Both the position numbers and the translations under genes were made by a program. The notes under the pieces were generated by a model that ran no database searches, was not told where the DNA came from, and saw only the letters and a list, made by a program, of their open reading frames with translations. From assembly GCF_028649435.1 (NCBI RefSeq), contig NZ_JAQSIN010000002.1: DNA of 64,000 nucleotides; one strand, given 5' to 3'. This document shows positions 34,235-43,137 of the stretch, piece after piece. The number at the start of each line of letters is the position of its first letter. The first letter of the stretch is position 1. Source of the DNA: Curvibacter microcysteis. GTDB taxonomy: Bacteria > Pseudomonadota > Gammaproteobacteria > Burkholderiales > Burkholderiaceae_C.

Positions 34235-34810
34235 ATGGTCTCGATAAGCCCTGCGCCGCGAAGTTTAAGCGTTCCGTGCCCGTCGCACCGGGCTCAGGGT
34301 TTGACCCTGCCCGAGGTGTTGGTGTGTCTGGCGCTGCTGGCCTTGCTGGGGGGCGCAGCCTGGCCCAGCCTGCGCCAGTTCCTGGAGCGACAACGCACCG
34401 AGGCGGCCGCCAACCACATGGTGGCGGCGCTGCAAAGGGCTCGGTTGGAGGGCTTGCGGCGCTCAGGGGGCGTGGTGCTGGCGCGTCTCAGTGGCCCCGA
34501 CTGTCCAGCGTCACCGGCGGCGGATTGGTCATGTGGTTGGCTGCTGTTCGTCGATGACAACAACGACAAGCGCTGGACGCCGGGTGAGTTGGTGCTGCAG
34601 CAATACCCCTTGCAAGACCAAACCCTGGTCAGGCGCTCGGTCAACGCCGCCAGTCTCAGTGTGAACCGTTGGGGCCATTGGGGCGCGCTGGTGTTCAGCT
34701 TCAGTTTCATTCCGCCCTCTGGCTCTCTGGCCGCCTCCGTTCAGTTGTGCGGGTCCAGCGGTGGTCGTGTGCGCAAGATCAGCGGGGCGGTCCAATGCGA
34801 GCCAACATGA
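34235..34810 (+). CDS. fimT: Minor pilin / FimT (GspH) family
   Basis: 191 residues. The type III prepilin site is G-LTLPEVLVCLALLALLGGA, with cleavage after Gly and Glu at +5. The leader is about 21 residues. The body contains a short GspH/FimT domain with two cysteine pairs (DCPASPAADWSC and a C-terminal pair VQLC...VQC). It is first of an operon of pseudopilins that prime type IV pili. The ATG at 34235 is preferred; the open frame extends further upstream to 34133 without support. Confidence 0.85.
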   Translation: MVSISPAPRSLSVPCPSHRAQGLTLPEVLVCLALLALLGGAAWPSLRQFLERQRTEAAANHMVAALQRARLEGLRRSGGVVLARLSGPDCPASPAADWSCGWLLFVDDNNDKRWTPGELVLQQYPLQDQTLVRRSVNAASLSVNRWGHWGALVFSFSFIPPSGSLAASVQLCGSSGGRVRKISGAVQCEPT

Positions 34811-35292
34811 GGGGCGCCACGCCGAGCCGGATTCAGGCCCGCGGCCGGTGGTCGCGGCGCGCAGCGGCTCGGGGCGGTTTGTTGATCGAGGTCCTGGTGT
34901 CTTGCTTGGTGTTGGCCTGGGCCTCGCAAGCCCTGCTCCAGTTGCAGCTGGGCAGTGCAGCCTACCAGGCAGGAGCCGACAGCCGATGGCAAGCGCAAAG
35001 CTTGGCGGCCGAGTGGTTGGAGCGTTCGGCCTTGCTGGCTGACGGATTCACAGGTGTTGGGGACCTGGCCGTTGGCTGGTCGGCGGCCTCCGCAGAACTG
35101 GCCTGCGACCAGCACGCTTGTCTGCCTGAGGCTCTGCTGCATTGGCAGCAAGCACAGTGGCAAGCCTGGGCTCGCACGCAACTGCCGCAAGGCGTGACGG
35201 CTTTGTGGCCGGGGCAAGACCCTTCACAGGCGATGGGCGTGGCCCTGGCTTGGCAAGCCCCGGGGGGGGTGAGCCGTCCCGGCGGTGGTTGA
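34795..35292 (+). CDS. pilV: Minor pilin, PilV-like
   Basis: 165 residues. The prepilin segment is RGGLLIEVLVSCLVLAW. Cleavage after the first Gly puts Gly at +1 and Glu at +5, an unusual first residue. The body has a Cys pair (ELACDQHAC). Two ATGs are possible, 34795 and 34807; the latter overlaps the fimT stop as ATGA. It is the second gene of the minor-pilin operon. Confidence 0.8.
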   Translation: MRANMRGATPSRIQARGRWSRRAAARGGLLIEVLVSCLVLAWASQALLQLQLGSAAYQAGADSRWQAQSLAAEWLERSALLADGFTGVGDLAVGWSAASAELACDQHACLPEALLHWQQAQWQAWARTQLPQGVTALWPGQDPSQAMGVALAWQAPGGVSRPGGG

Positions 35293-35368
35293 ATCCTGCG
35301 GCGATGGGGACGCAGCCCCGCCTGGCCTGTCCTCCAGAGCGTTGGTGCGCCTGGGTTTGGAAGGCACC

Positions 35369-36205
35369 ATGAGCCCGGTGGCTGCGTTTCGCTGGGTGCG
35401 CCACGGCAGGGGCGTGTCTCTGGTGGAGTTGCTGGTCGGACTCACCCTGGGGGCGTTGCTCGTGATGGCCTGCATGGGTTTGTGGCTGGCCACCCGCAGC
35501 AGCACCGAGGCTCTGGTGGGACGAACCGCCTTGCAGAGCCAAGCCCAGCACACCCTGGCGCTGCTGACCCAGCAACTGCGTCAGGCCGGGGCCCTGGAGT
35601 TGCGTGGCCCGCCTGGGGCATGGACTCCATTGCAGCGGGTGGCGTTCAGCAGCCAGTGGGACGGGTTGGACGTCAATGGCGACGGGGTGCGTGACGGTGT
35701 GGCCCTTTGGGGTGAGGAGGGCGGCCTGCGCCCAGACGCCCTCAGCGTCAGTTTTGAATACCGCTCTGCCAGCACCACGCCCGACTGCCTTGGCGCCGCT
35801 CCCGCGGCGGGGTCAAGCCGGGTGGACAGCCGATTTGCCGTCGTGTCTGGCGTGTTGCGTTGCCTGGGCTCAGGCAACAGCGCGGCCCAGCCCATCAGCA
35901 ACCAGGTCGAGGACTTCCAGCTGCATTACTGGCTGCGTGACGGCGCAGGGGCGTCAATGCAGCATCAGTTGCTGCAGGCCGATCAGTTGGCCGGGCGTTG
36001 GTCGCAGGTGGTGGCGGTGGTTCTTTGTCTGCAGTGGGTGGCGGACCCGCGTGCCGCCGACCGGGCCTTGGCTGGCACCCGGCGCGATGCAGCGCAGGCC
36101 AAGGCGGCACTCGATTGCCATGAGGCGCCGTGGCCTGACGATGGGCGCATGCGCCTCACCTTGCGCCGCACCGTGTTTCTTCAAGGCCGAGGGAGCTTGT
36201 TTTGA
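35369..36205 (+). CDS. pilW: Minor pilin, PilW-like
   Basis: 278 residues. RHGRG then VSLVELLVGLTLGALLV is a canonical prepilin site with Glu at +5. DVNGDGVRDG at about residue 95-104 looks like a calcium-type loop. The ATG follows GGAAGGCACC. An in-frame GTG at 35285 would overlap pilV but has no ribosome site. It is co-transcribed with pilX, which starts within its stop codon. Confidence 0.85.
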   Translation: MSPVAAFRWVRHGRGVSLVELLVGLTLGALLVMACMGLWLATRSSTEALVGRTALQSQAQHTLALLTQQLRQAGALELRGPPGAWTPLQRVAFSSQWDGLDVNGDGVRDGVALWGEEGGLRPDALSVSFEYRSASTTPDCLGAAPAAGSSRVDSRFAVVSGVLRCLGSGNSAAQPISNQVEDFQLHYWLRDGAGASMQHQLLQADQLAGRWSQVVAVVLCLQWVADPRAADRALAGTRRDAAQAKAALDCHEAPWPDDGRMRLTLRRTVFLQGRGSLF

Positions 36206-36954
36206 CGGCGGCTGCCCGGTCTCGCTCAGCCGGTGGTGTGGCTCTGCTCGTGGTGCTGGTGATGATTCTTTTGAGTGCCTTGCTGGCTTGGGTGGCGGCC
36301 CATCAAGCGCTGCTCAGTGAAACGCTGGCGGGGCAAGAGGTGGATGAATCCCTGGCCCTTGCGGCCGCCCAAGCCTTGCTGCGCGATGCCGAGCGCGACG
36401 TGCTGGGCCTGCGCGTGGAAGGGCAGCCCTGCCAGACACCGTCGGGTGTGCTGTCCTGCCGCGACCCCAGCGATGGGCCCACCTACCCGGTCGATGTCGA
36501 GGCCTTTGCGGCCCTGGTTCAGCGCCTGGCGGCCCGCACCCCGCCGTGTGAGAAAGGCATCTGCCTGGGGCTGGGGGATGCCGTCAGCGGTGAGAGCAGC
36601 AGCTTCTGGTGGCAAGCGGGCCAGCTCAAGACCTGGGTCGAAGGTGGTGGCGGCGTGCCCTACGGCCGTTACACCGGCGCCCGCTCCACCGGGGGTGGCA
36701 GCGCCTGGGGTGACGATCTGGATCTGTTGCAGGTCAGCGCCAATCGCGGTGCGTGGTACTGGGTCGAGGTATTGCCTTACCAGGTGGGCAGCTCGGCTTT
36801 CCAAGCGTCTGCCGCCCGGGGCCTCAGTCCGCTGGCTCCCTTGCCAGCCCATCCCTTTGTGTACCGCATCACGGCCGTGGTCCAGGGGCGCACCGCGTCC
36901 ACGGCGGTCGTTTTGCAAAGTGTGTTGGTGCGCCAAGCTTTGGGGGGCGTATGA
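36202..36954 (+). CDS. pilX: Minor pilin assembly protein, PilX-like
   Basis: 250 residues. The hydrophobic N-terminus (AGGVALLVVLVMILLSALLAW) is typical of PilX, which lacks a strict Glu at +5. The start is TTG, overlapping the pilW stop, and has GGGAG at 36191-36195 six bases upstream. The C-terminal region carries the usual Cys pairs. Its stop overlaps the pilY1 start. Confidence 0.82.
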   Translation: MTAAARSRSAGGVALLVVLVMILLSALLAWVAAHQALLSETLAGQEVDESLALAAAQALLRDAERDVLGLRVEGQPCQTPSGVLSCRDPSDGPTYPVDVEAFAALVQRLAARTPPCEKGICLGLGDAVSGESSSFWWQAGQLKTWVEGGGGVPYGRYTGARSTGGGSAWGDDLDLLQVSANRGAWYWVEVLPYQVGSSAFQASAARGLSPLAPLPAHPFVYRITAVVQGRTASTAVVLQSVLVRQALGGV

Positions 36955-39900
36955 GTGCCTTGTTTTCTTCCACGTGGGGCCATGCCTGTCGTGCCGGGTG
37001 GCTCAGGCGTCTGGGCGCTTGGTGGCGATGGGGTGCCTTGTTCATCGCTGGGCTGGGCCCGGCCACCGCGGCTCCACTGAGCTGGCCGGAACGCCCTTGG
37101 GGCAGCTTCCGAGGCGTGACACCCAACCTCATCGTTTCGATGGCCGAGGGGCGTGACCTGAGCGCGTCGGAGTTGCAGACCTGGCAGCAGGGCCTGGACC
37201 TGGCCCTGGACGCCATCCCCGATGGACGCTTGCGCCTGGGCTTCCAATCCCTGGCGCGTTGCCAGCCGGGCTCGGCGGTCGTCAACCCCGAGCCCGGCTG
37301 CCCCGCACTGCGATTGCGGACGCTGGATGCCAATGCCCGGCAGCTGTGGCGACATTGGTTGCAAGGCCTGCGCCCCAGTGCCAACTTGTCGGCCCATGTC
37401 TTGATGGCTGAAGCGGGGCGCTTCATGCGCAGCCGGGGCCCCGAGGGCCCTTATGCCGCCCAACCAGGTCAGCAGGAGACGCCCGTGGCCAGTTGCCGCA
37501 AATCCACCCACCTGCTGATCAGCAACGACGCCTGGAATGGTGTGCAAAGCGCTGAGGCCGGCGCCCTGCCGCAGGCCTCGGAAGACGGGCAACGGTGGAC
37601 CTTGCCCGATGGCCGGGTCTACGACCCCTATAGCGTCACGGGCGCCCAGACCCGTGTGTACCGCGATGCCCATGCCCACGCGGTCACCACGCCCAAGGGG
37701 CAGCCGCAGGGCAGTTTGGCCGACGTGGCTTTCACCCATTGGGCGCAAGACCTTCAGCCGGACTTGCCCGATCAGCTCACCCCCTTGTGGCATGAAATCG
37801 CTCAGCCAGAGCCCTGGGGCCTGGAGGCCTACTGGAACCCGCGCAACAACCCTGCCACCTGGCAGCACCTGTTGACCCACGCCTTGGTGTCTGGGGCTGG
37901 GGCCCGCTTGCCTGGCCCACAAGACGCTGGCCGCAGTGGGCCCGCCTGGGGCGGCCACGACCGTGCTGGGGATTTTGCGGCCCTGGTCGGTGGTCGTCTG
38001 GGCTGGTGCAACCCCTTTTCAAAGGCGTCTTCGGCAGATGGCCCCTGGCCACCTCAGGCCTGCACCTCCGTGCCTGAGGCCCGGCTGCAAGACCTGTGGC
38101 ACGCGGCGCTCAATGGGCGTGGGCGCTTCATCGCCGCGGCCGATGCCTGGCGCTGGCGCCAGGGCTTGGACAGCCTGCTTGCGCAGGTGCTCAACGATGC
38201 GGCGTTGCCGGCCCAGGAGCAAACGCTTTTGACCCAGACCCAGTCCGACCCGCAAGGGGTCTTGCAGGCCGGCTTCCTGCAACGGTCCTGGCGCGGCTGG
38301 CTGCAGGCCTCGGCCTGGCAAGGTGTGACCGGCCTGGCGCGGGTGCCGACCTGGGAGGCGGGCGAGCAGCTCGACCGTGTGCCACCCGAACAGCGGGTCA
38401 TCTGGAGCCACAACGGACGCCAAGCGATTCGTTTTGACTGGGCCGAGCTGTCCCCTTCACAGCAAGCCGCGTTGGCCGGGGTGCCTGCGGCCTGGGCCTT
38501 GCAGCCGGAGCACACAGAACAGGGCCAATCGCTGTGGCGCTATGCCCGTGGCGAGCGCTCGCTGGAGATGCGATGGGGCGGGCCTTGGCGCAACCGGGCT
38601 TCGGTGTTGGGCGCCATCGTGCACTCGCAACCCTGGGTGCTCAACCCGCCCGACGCCAGCTTGCCTGGGGTGGGCCATGCGGCCTTTGCCGAGCGCCTGC
38701 GTGCGCGGCCGAGGCTGGTGTTTGTCGGGGCCCTTGACGGTGCCTTGCACGGTTTTGACGGGGCCACAGGCTTGGAGCGCCTGGCCTATGTGCCCCTCGG
38801 GGCCTTGCCGGCGCTGCGAACATGGGCTGACCCGGCTGGATCGCGGCCTTACACGGTGGACGGATCCCCCTTCGCGGGTGACTTTTGGGACGGACAAGTC
38901 TGGCGCACGGCCCTGGTCGGCAGCCTGGGCCGGGGTGGGCGCGGCTACTTTGTGCTGGACGTCACCGACCCCAGCCGCTGGACCGACAGTCTGGCGGCAC
39001 CTGGCGTCTGGTTGGACCGCACCGACGACCCCGACCCCGACCTGGGTCACCTCGTGTTCGCCCCTTCGCGCGACCCGGCCCAGCCGGATCGCAGCGGCCA
39101 GGTCACCCAGCTCAACAACGGGCGCTGGGCCGTGTTGCTGGGCAACGGGGTCAACAGCGCCTCGGAGCAAGCGGTGTTGTTGGTGCAGTACCTCGACGGT
39201 GCGCGTGAGCGCTTGAAGTTGCCCACGGACGGGCAGGGCGGCCAGGGCAATGGCCTGTCCACCCCCCAGGTGATCGACCTCGACGGCGACGGCCGTGCGG
39301 ACTTGGTGTACGCGGGTGATCAGTGGGGCCAACTCTGGAAGTTCGACCTCAGTTCGGGCCAGTCGGCTGCCTGGGGCGTGGCCTGGGGGGGCCGCCCCTT
39401 GCTGGTGGCGCGCGACGCGTTGGGCCAGCCCCAGCCCATCACCGTGCCCCCGATGTGGACCCCCCACCCGTTGGGGGGCCTGATGCTCAGTTGGGGCACG
39501 GGCCGCGCTTTGAGCGAGGCGGACCTGCCAAGCAAGACGCCACAGAGCCTGTATTCGGTTTGGGACAACACCCCCATCAGCCAGGTACCCCAGGGCCTGG
39601 TGCTGGGCGCCAGCCAGCCCTTGCCGGCGCGTTGGCGCCAGACCCAGCCCGTTCCCTTGGTGGAGCAGCGCTTGAGCCCCTCGGAGGGCGTGGGCGACCC
39701 CCCGTTCTACCGATCCACCCGCGAGCCCGTGCCCTACGCTGGTCAGCCTGCCGCACGGGGTTGGTTCCTGGACCTGCCGACGCCAGGGGAGCGGGTGCTG
39801 GAGGCTGGACGGGCCGTGCAGCGTTTGTTCTGGGTGCACAGTGACATCCTGACTCAACCCGTGCCCAGTGCCGACGCGTGCGAAGAGCGCTGGTTGCCTG

Positions 39901-40175
39901 CCCAGGGGCGTGACTACCTGCTGGATGTGTTCACGGGCAGCGCCCCGGCGAGCGCCAGCGGGGTGTTGCAAACAGGGGATGCGAGAACGCCCTCCCGGGG
40001 GCTTGTCGGTGTCATCGCTTGGCGCTCGGGCGGCGGCCCGCGCTTGTGGCGAGGGCAAGGCCTGGGCGAGTGGCTGGGCGCAGGGGGCGGTGATGCGGCC
40101 ACACCGGCCTGGCAGATCCGGGTGCGCGGCGCTGGCAGCCCTTCGGCCCGTCTGGGCTGGCGGAGGCTGCGGTGA
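36951..40175 (+). CDS. pilY1: Type IV pilus tip / adhesin protein PilY1-like
   Basis: 1074 residues. A signal segment at about 20-41 is followed by a region aligned with the von Willebrand A-like domain of PilY1, but the position of the metal motif (about 58-66) reads NLIVSMAEG, not D-x-S-x-S. The C-terminal half is a beta-propeller with the calcium loop DLDGDGRAD at about 776-784, followed by GQLWKFDL, both hallmarks of PilY1. It starts at an ATGA overlap with pilX and ends at a GTGA overlap with the pilE-like gene. PilY1 primes pilus assembly and acts in adhesion and surface sensing. Confidence 0.9.
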   Translation: MSALFSSTWGHACRAGWLRRLGAWWRWGALFIAGLGPATAAPLSWPERPWGSFRGVTPNLIVSMAEGRDLSASELQTWQQGLDLALDAIPDGRLRLGFQSLARCQPGSAVVNPEPGCPALRLRTLDANARQLWRHWLQGLRPSANLSAHVLMAEAGRFMRSRGPEGPYAAQPGQQETPVASCRKSTHLLISNDAWNGVQSAEAGALPQASEDGQRWTLPDGRVYDPYSVTGAQTRVYRDAHAHAVTTPKGQPQGSLADVAFTHWAQDLQPDLPDQLTPLWHEIAQPEPWGLEAYWNPRNNPATWQHLLTHALVSGAGARLPGPQDAGRSGPAWGGHDRAGDFAALVGGRLGWCNPFSKASSADGPWPPQACTSVPEARLQDLWHAALNGRGRFIAAADAWRWRQGLDSLLAQVLNDAALPAQEQTLLTQTQSDPQGVLQAGFLQRSWRGWLQASAWQGVTGLARVPTWEAGEQLDRVPPEQRVIWSHNGRQAIRFDWAELSPSQQAALAGVPAAWALQPEHTEQGQSLWRYARGERSLEMRWGGPWRNRASVLGAIVHSQPWVLNPPDASLPGVGHAAFAERLRARPRLVFVGALDGALHGFDGATGLERLAYVPLGALPALRTWADPAGSRPYTVDGSPFAGDFWDGQVWRTALVGSLGRGGRGYFVLDVTDPSRWTDSLAAPGVWLDRTDDPDPDLGHLVFAPSRDPAQPDRSGQVTQLNNGRWAVLLGNGVNSASEQAVLLVQYLDGARERLKLPTDGQGGQGNGLSTPQVIDLDGDGRADLVYAGDQWGQLWKFDLSSGQSAAWGVAWGGRPLLVARDALGQPQPITVPPMWTPHPLGGLMLSWGTGRALSEADLPSKTPQSLYSVWDNTPISQVPQGLVLGASQPLPARWRQTQPVPLVEQRLSPSEGVGDPPFYRSTREPVPYAGQPAARGWFLDLPTPGERVLEAGRAVQRLFWVHSDILTQPVPSADACEERWLPAQGRDYLLDVFTGSAPASASGVLQTGDARTPSRGLVGVIAWRSGGGPRLWRGQGLGEWLGAGGGDAATPAWQIRVRGAGSPSARLGWRRLR

Positions 40176-40585
40176 GGGCCCGGGGACTCACCCTCATCGA
40201 GGTCTTGATCACCTTGGCCTTGCTGGGCCTGATGTGGGCCCTGGCCTGGCCCGGCTACCAGGCTTCGGTGCAGCGGGTGCGGCGCACCGAAGCCCGGCAA
40301 GCCTTGGTCGAAGGGGCCCAGTGGCTGGCCCGGGTGGCCACCGTGCAGGGCCAGTACCCCCTGGCCTCGGACTGGCCCAGCAGCCGGCAACGCAGCGAGA
40401 CGGGCTTGTACCGGCTGCGCTATGCGCCCAGTGCCGACCGCACGGCCTACACCTTGAGTGCCACGCCCGAGCCAGGGCCTCAGCAAAGCGATGCTTGCGG
40501 CACCCTGGTGCTGGACCAGGCCGGTGGGCGCAGCCTGGCCCAGGCCTCGGACCGCGCCTCCGTGCGAGACTGCTGGGGCCGATGA
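40172..40585 (+). CDS. pilE: Type IV pilin-like protein, PilE/ComP type
   Basis: 137 residues. The leader is only five residues (MRARG), then LTLIEVLITLALLGLMWALA with Glu at +5. Two C-terminal cysteines (DACG and RDCWGR) make the usual disulfide loop. The start is GTG with GGAGG at 40162-40166 five bases upstream, overlapping the pilY1 stop. It is the last gene of the operon, which makes it a minor pilin rather than the main pilin. Confidence 0.88.
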   Translation: MRARGLTLIEVLITLALLGLMWALAWPGYQASVQRVRRTEARQALVEGAQWLARVATVQGQYPLASDWPSSRQRSETGLYRLRYAPSADRTAYTLSATPEPGPQQSDACGTLVLDQAGGRSLAQASDRASVRDCWGR

Positions 40586-40601
40586 GGTCGCCTGCGGGGC
40601 C

Positions 40602-41882
40602 TCACTGCTTGCGCTGCACGAACAGGTTGCGCTTGGCATCCTCCGGGTAGGCGAAGGTGACCGCGCCATTTTTGACCTGGCCCATGACCAGCATGTTGGC
40701 CGAAATCGCTTCTTTGTCCTGCGGGCTGAAGGGCTTGTCGTAAGTGGCCACGACGCCGTAGTAGGTCTTCATGCGGCCTTCCAGCGAGGCCTTGATGGCT
40801 TCGCCACTGATCTGGCCATCGCGCAAACCGAGCAGCGCGTACATCAGCAGGTAGCTGGCGTCGTAGGCGTTGGCGGCGGCCATGGGCACGGGGATGCGGC
40901 GCACCTTGTACTGGCGGGCATAGCTGGCCAAAAACGCGGCGCGGCGCTCGTTGCTGGGCTCGGCGATGAAGGTTTGCACCATCAAGGCCCCTTCGGCTGC
41001 GTCGCGTGCCCCCTCGATGAAGTTCGGGAACGACAGCGGCCAGGGGCCCACCTGAGGCACCTTCCAGCCCAAGGCTTTGCGCCCATTGGCGACCACGGCG
41101 TTTTCAGGCCCCACGGTGTAGGTGAAGATCACATTGGCGCCTGCGGCTCGAGCGCGCTTGAGCTCTTCGCTGAGGTCTTTCACGCCCAGGGCAAAACGAG
41201 CCACATGCACCGGCTTGAGCTGGCGTGCAGCCAGTGCCGCCACCACATCGTTGTGCCCCCCTTCGCCGTAGCCCGTGGTGTCGGCAAACAGCGCCACCCG
41301 GTCCCAACCCCGCTTGACCAAGTCGTCCACCATGAACGGGGCTTGCAGGGCATCGCGGCCTTGCACCCGGAAGATGTAGCTTTCCGGTGCGGGAAAGCGA
41401 GTGGTCAGGGCCGTGCCCGTGGCGCACGGGATGATCAAGGGGATGTGCGCGTTCTGGAACACCTCCAGTGACTTGGCGGCCACGCCGGTGTTGCAAAAGC
41501 CAATCGTGGCTTGCACCTTGTCTCGCACCAAGGCTTCGGACGCTTGGCGGCCCAGGTCCGGATCGGCCTGGTCGTCCTTCACCACGAGCTCCAAGGGTTG
41601 ACCCAGGTAGCCGCCCACGGCGTTGATTTCGTTCACCGCGAGTTGGATGCCATTGAGCATGGGGACGCCGAAATCGGCCGATGGACCAGTGAATGGTCCT
41701 ATCACCCCGACCCGGATCGGTGGCTTGGGCGCGGGCAGGGGGGCCGTCCCGGTCTGGGCCCAGGCCAGCGTGGCCATGCTGACCAGACCCAGCAGCACGG
41801 CCAGGTGGCGTCGAGGCCGCGCTGATTGGGGCCGCTGGCGCAGGGCCGTGTGGGAGAGGCGAAATCGAAATAGAGAGGTCAC
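40602..41882 (-). CDS. ABC transporter substrate-binding protein, Leu/Ile/Val type
   Basis: About 426 residues. A signal peptide (HLAVLLGLVSMATLAWAQ) precedes a periplasmic binding domain of the LivJ/LivK family: RVGVIGPFTGPSADFGVPMLNGIQLAVNEINAVGG, abbreviated here, is the first lobe, of which GPFTGPSADFG is diagnostic. No permease or ATPase gene is adjacent, so it is an orphan receptor in this window. The start is uncertain; the GTG at 41882 is the best match for a normal signal-peptide length. Ligand is probably an aromatic or branched compound, inferred from the family only. It converges with pilE and diverges from the AraC regulator. Confidence 0.82.
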   Translation of the reverse strand: MTSLFRFRLSHTALRQRPQSARPRRHLAVLLGLVSMATLAWAQTGTAPLPAPKPPIRVGVIGPFTGPSADFGVPMLNGIQLAVNEINAVGGYLGQPLELVVKDDQADPDLGRQASEALVRDKVQATIGFCNTGVAAKSLEVFQNAHIPLIIPCATGTALTTRFPAPESYIFRVQGRDALQAPFMVDDLVKRGWDRVALFADTTGYGEGGHNDVVAALAARQLKPVHVARFALGVKDLSEELKRARAAGANVIFTYTVGPENAVVANGRKALGWKVPQVGPWPLSFPNFIEGARDAAEGALMVQTFIAEPSNERRAAFLASYARQYKVRRIPVPMAAANAYDASYLLMYALLGLRDGQISGEAIKASLEGRMKTYYGVVATYDKPFSPQDKEAISANMLVMGQVKNGAVTFAYPEDAKRNLFVQRKQ

Positions 41883-42115
41883 GTGGACAAGGCGCTGGGC
41901 CGGCAGCTCAAGGAGGCCCGACTGTAGGCGCCACCCCGGAGGTGGTAAACGGTGCTTACCCGAGGCCTGTGGGCCTTGCCAAATCAGATGCCCGGACCCA
42001 TGTCGATCAGCCGCTACCATGTGCGAGCCCGCTCGGTCGATGTGGCTGCGGGCGCTTTCATCGACCCTGTACCCTGCCTGATGCTGTGAGCCCCCGAGAA
42101 ATCAGAACCTATGGC

Positions 42116-43024
42116 ATGTCCGAGCGAGCGGATCACCTCGATTTCGACATCCGCGAGCAGCTAGTGCGGCCGCCCCTGTTGCGACCGCATCGCCACGATT
42201 ACTTCCAGATCCAGGTCAGCCTGGAAGGCGATGGCGAGCAGACCGTGGGCGCCAGCGTGCGGCCTTTTGCGGGCGGAACGCTGAGCTTCGTGCTGCCTTA
42301 CCGGGTGCATGTGGTGTCGCACCCACCGGGCTCGCGCTACGTGATCATCAATTTCTCGCAGTCCTTTTGGCGCCCTGATCTGCAGGTGGATGCGCTGGAT
42401 CTGGAGGATGTACCCCTGAGCCTGGCCCCGGAGCTGGGTTTGTTCCTGTTCCAGGAATTCACCGACTTTCAATTCCCCCCCGAGCCCTTTGCCGAAGTCC
42501 AGGCCCTGGTCAGCCGCATGTTGCGTGAAAACGCACAGCGCCGACTCGGTTCTCTGGCGGTCTTGCGCGGCCTGCTGTTGCAACTGCTGGGCGTCAGCTG
42601 CCAGCAATTCGAGGCGGATTTGCTGCGCTTGTCGGCAGCGCGGGCCCAGCAAACCAGCCAGCACGAGGCGCTGCAGCGGGTGGTGCGCTACCTGCGCGAG
42701 CACCTGGCGGAGGATTTGACCCTGGGCGACGCGGCCGCCGCGGCCTTTCTGTCGCCCAATTACCTGGCCAACCTGCTGAAAAAAGAAACCGGCAAAACCT
42801 TCACCGAGTTGCTGACCGAGCGGCGCATGGAGCGGGCCCAGGAGCTGCTCGCGCACAGCTCGCAGCGTGTCATGCAGATCGCCCATGCCGTGGGCTTTGC
42901 CGACGAGTCCTATTTCACCCGGCGCTTCAGGCAAAGCGTGGGCCTGAGTCCCCGGGCCTGGCGCGAGCGACTGCGGCACAAAATGGACGCTGCTGCCCAG
43001 GGGCCGGGTGCGGACGCGGCCTGA
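42116..43024 (+). CDS. AraC-family transcriptional regulator with cupin domain
   Basis: 302 residues. The N-terminal cupin has RPHRHDYFQIQVSLEG and the C-terminal pair of helix-turn-helices LTLGDAAAAAFLSPNYLANLLKKETG (key part LSPNYLANLLK) and VMQIAHAVGFADESYFTRRFRQSVGLSP. It sits between the divergent binding-protein gene and the exported FAH-family gene and could control either. The ATG at 42116 is the best start; upstream open frame to 41942 lacks a ribosome site. Confidence 0.87.
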   Translation: MSERADHLDFDIREQLVRPPLLRPHRHDYFQIQVSLEGDGEQTVGASVRPFAGGTLSFVLPYRVHVVSHPPGSRYVIINFSQSFWRPDLQVDALDLEDVPLSLAPELGLFLFQEFTDFQFPPEPFAEVQALVSRMLRENAQRRLGSLAVLRGLLLQLLGVSCQQFEADLLRLSAARAQQTSQHEALQRVVRYLREHLAEDLTLGDAAAAAFLSPNYLANLLKKETGKTFTELLTERRMERAQELLAHSSQRVMQIAHAVGFADESYFTRRFRQSVGLSPRAWRERLRHKMDAAAQGPGADAA

Positions 43025-43137
43025 ACCCACTGAAGCCCCCTTTGTGCTGGAAAAACTGAAGCCACTGACCTGGGGCGCCCGGGCGTTTGCCTAGAGTCGG
43101 GGCTTGGTCCATCGCACCCCCAGAAAAGGAGACTTCC

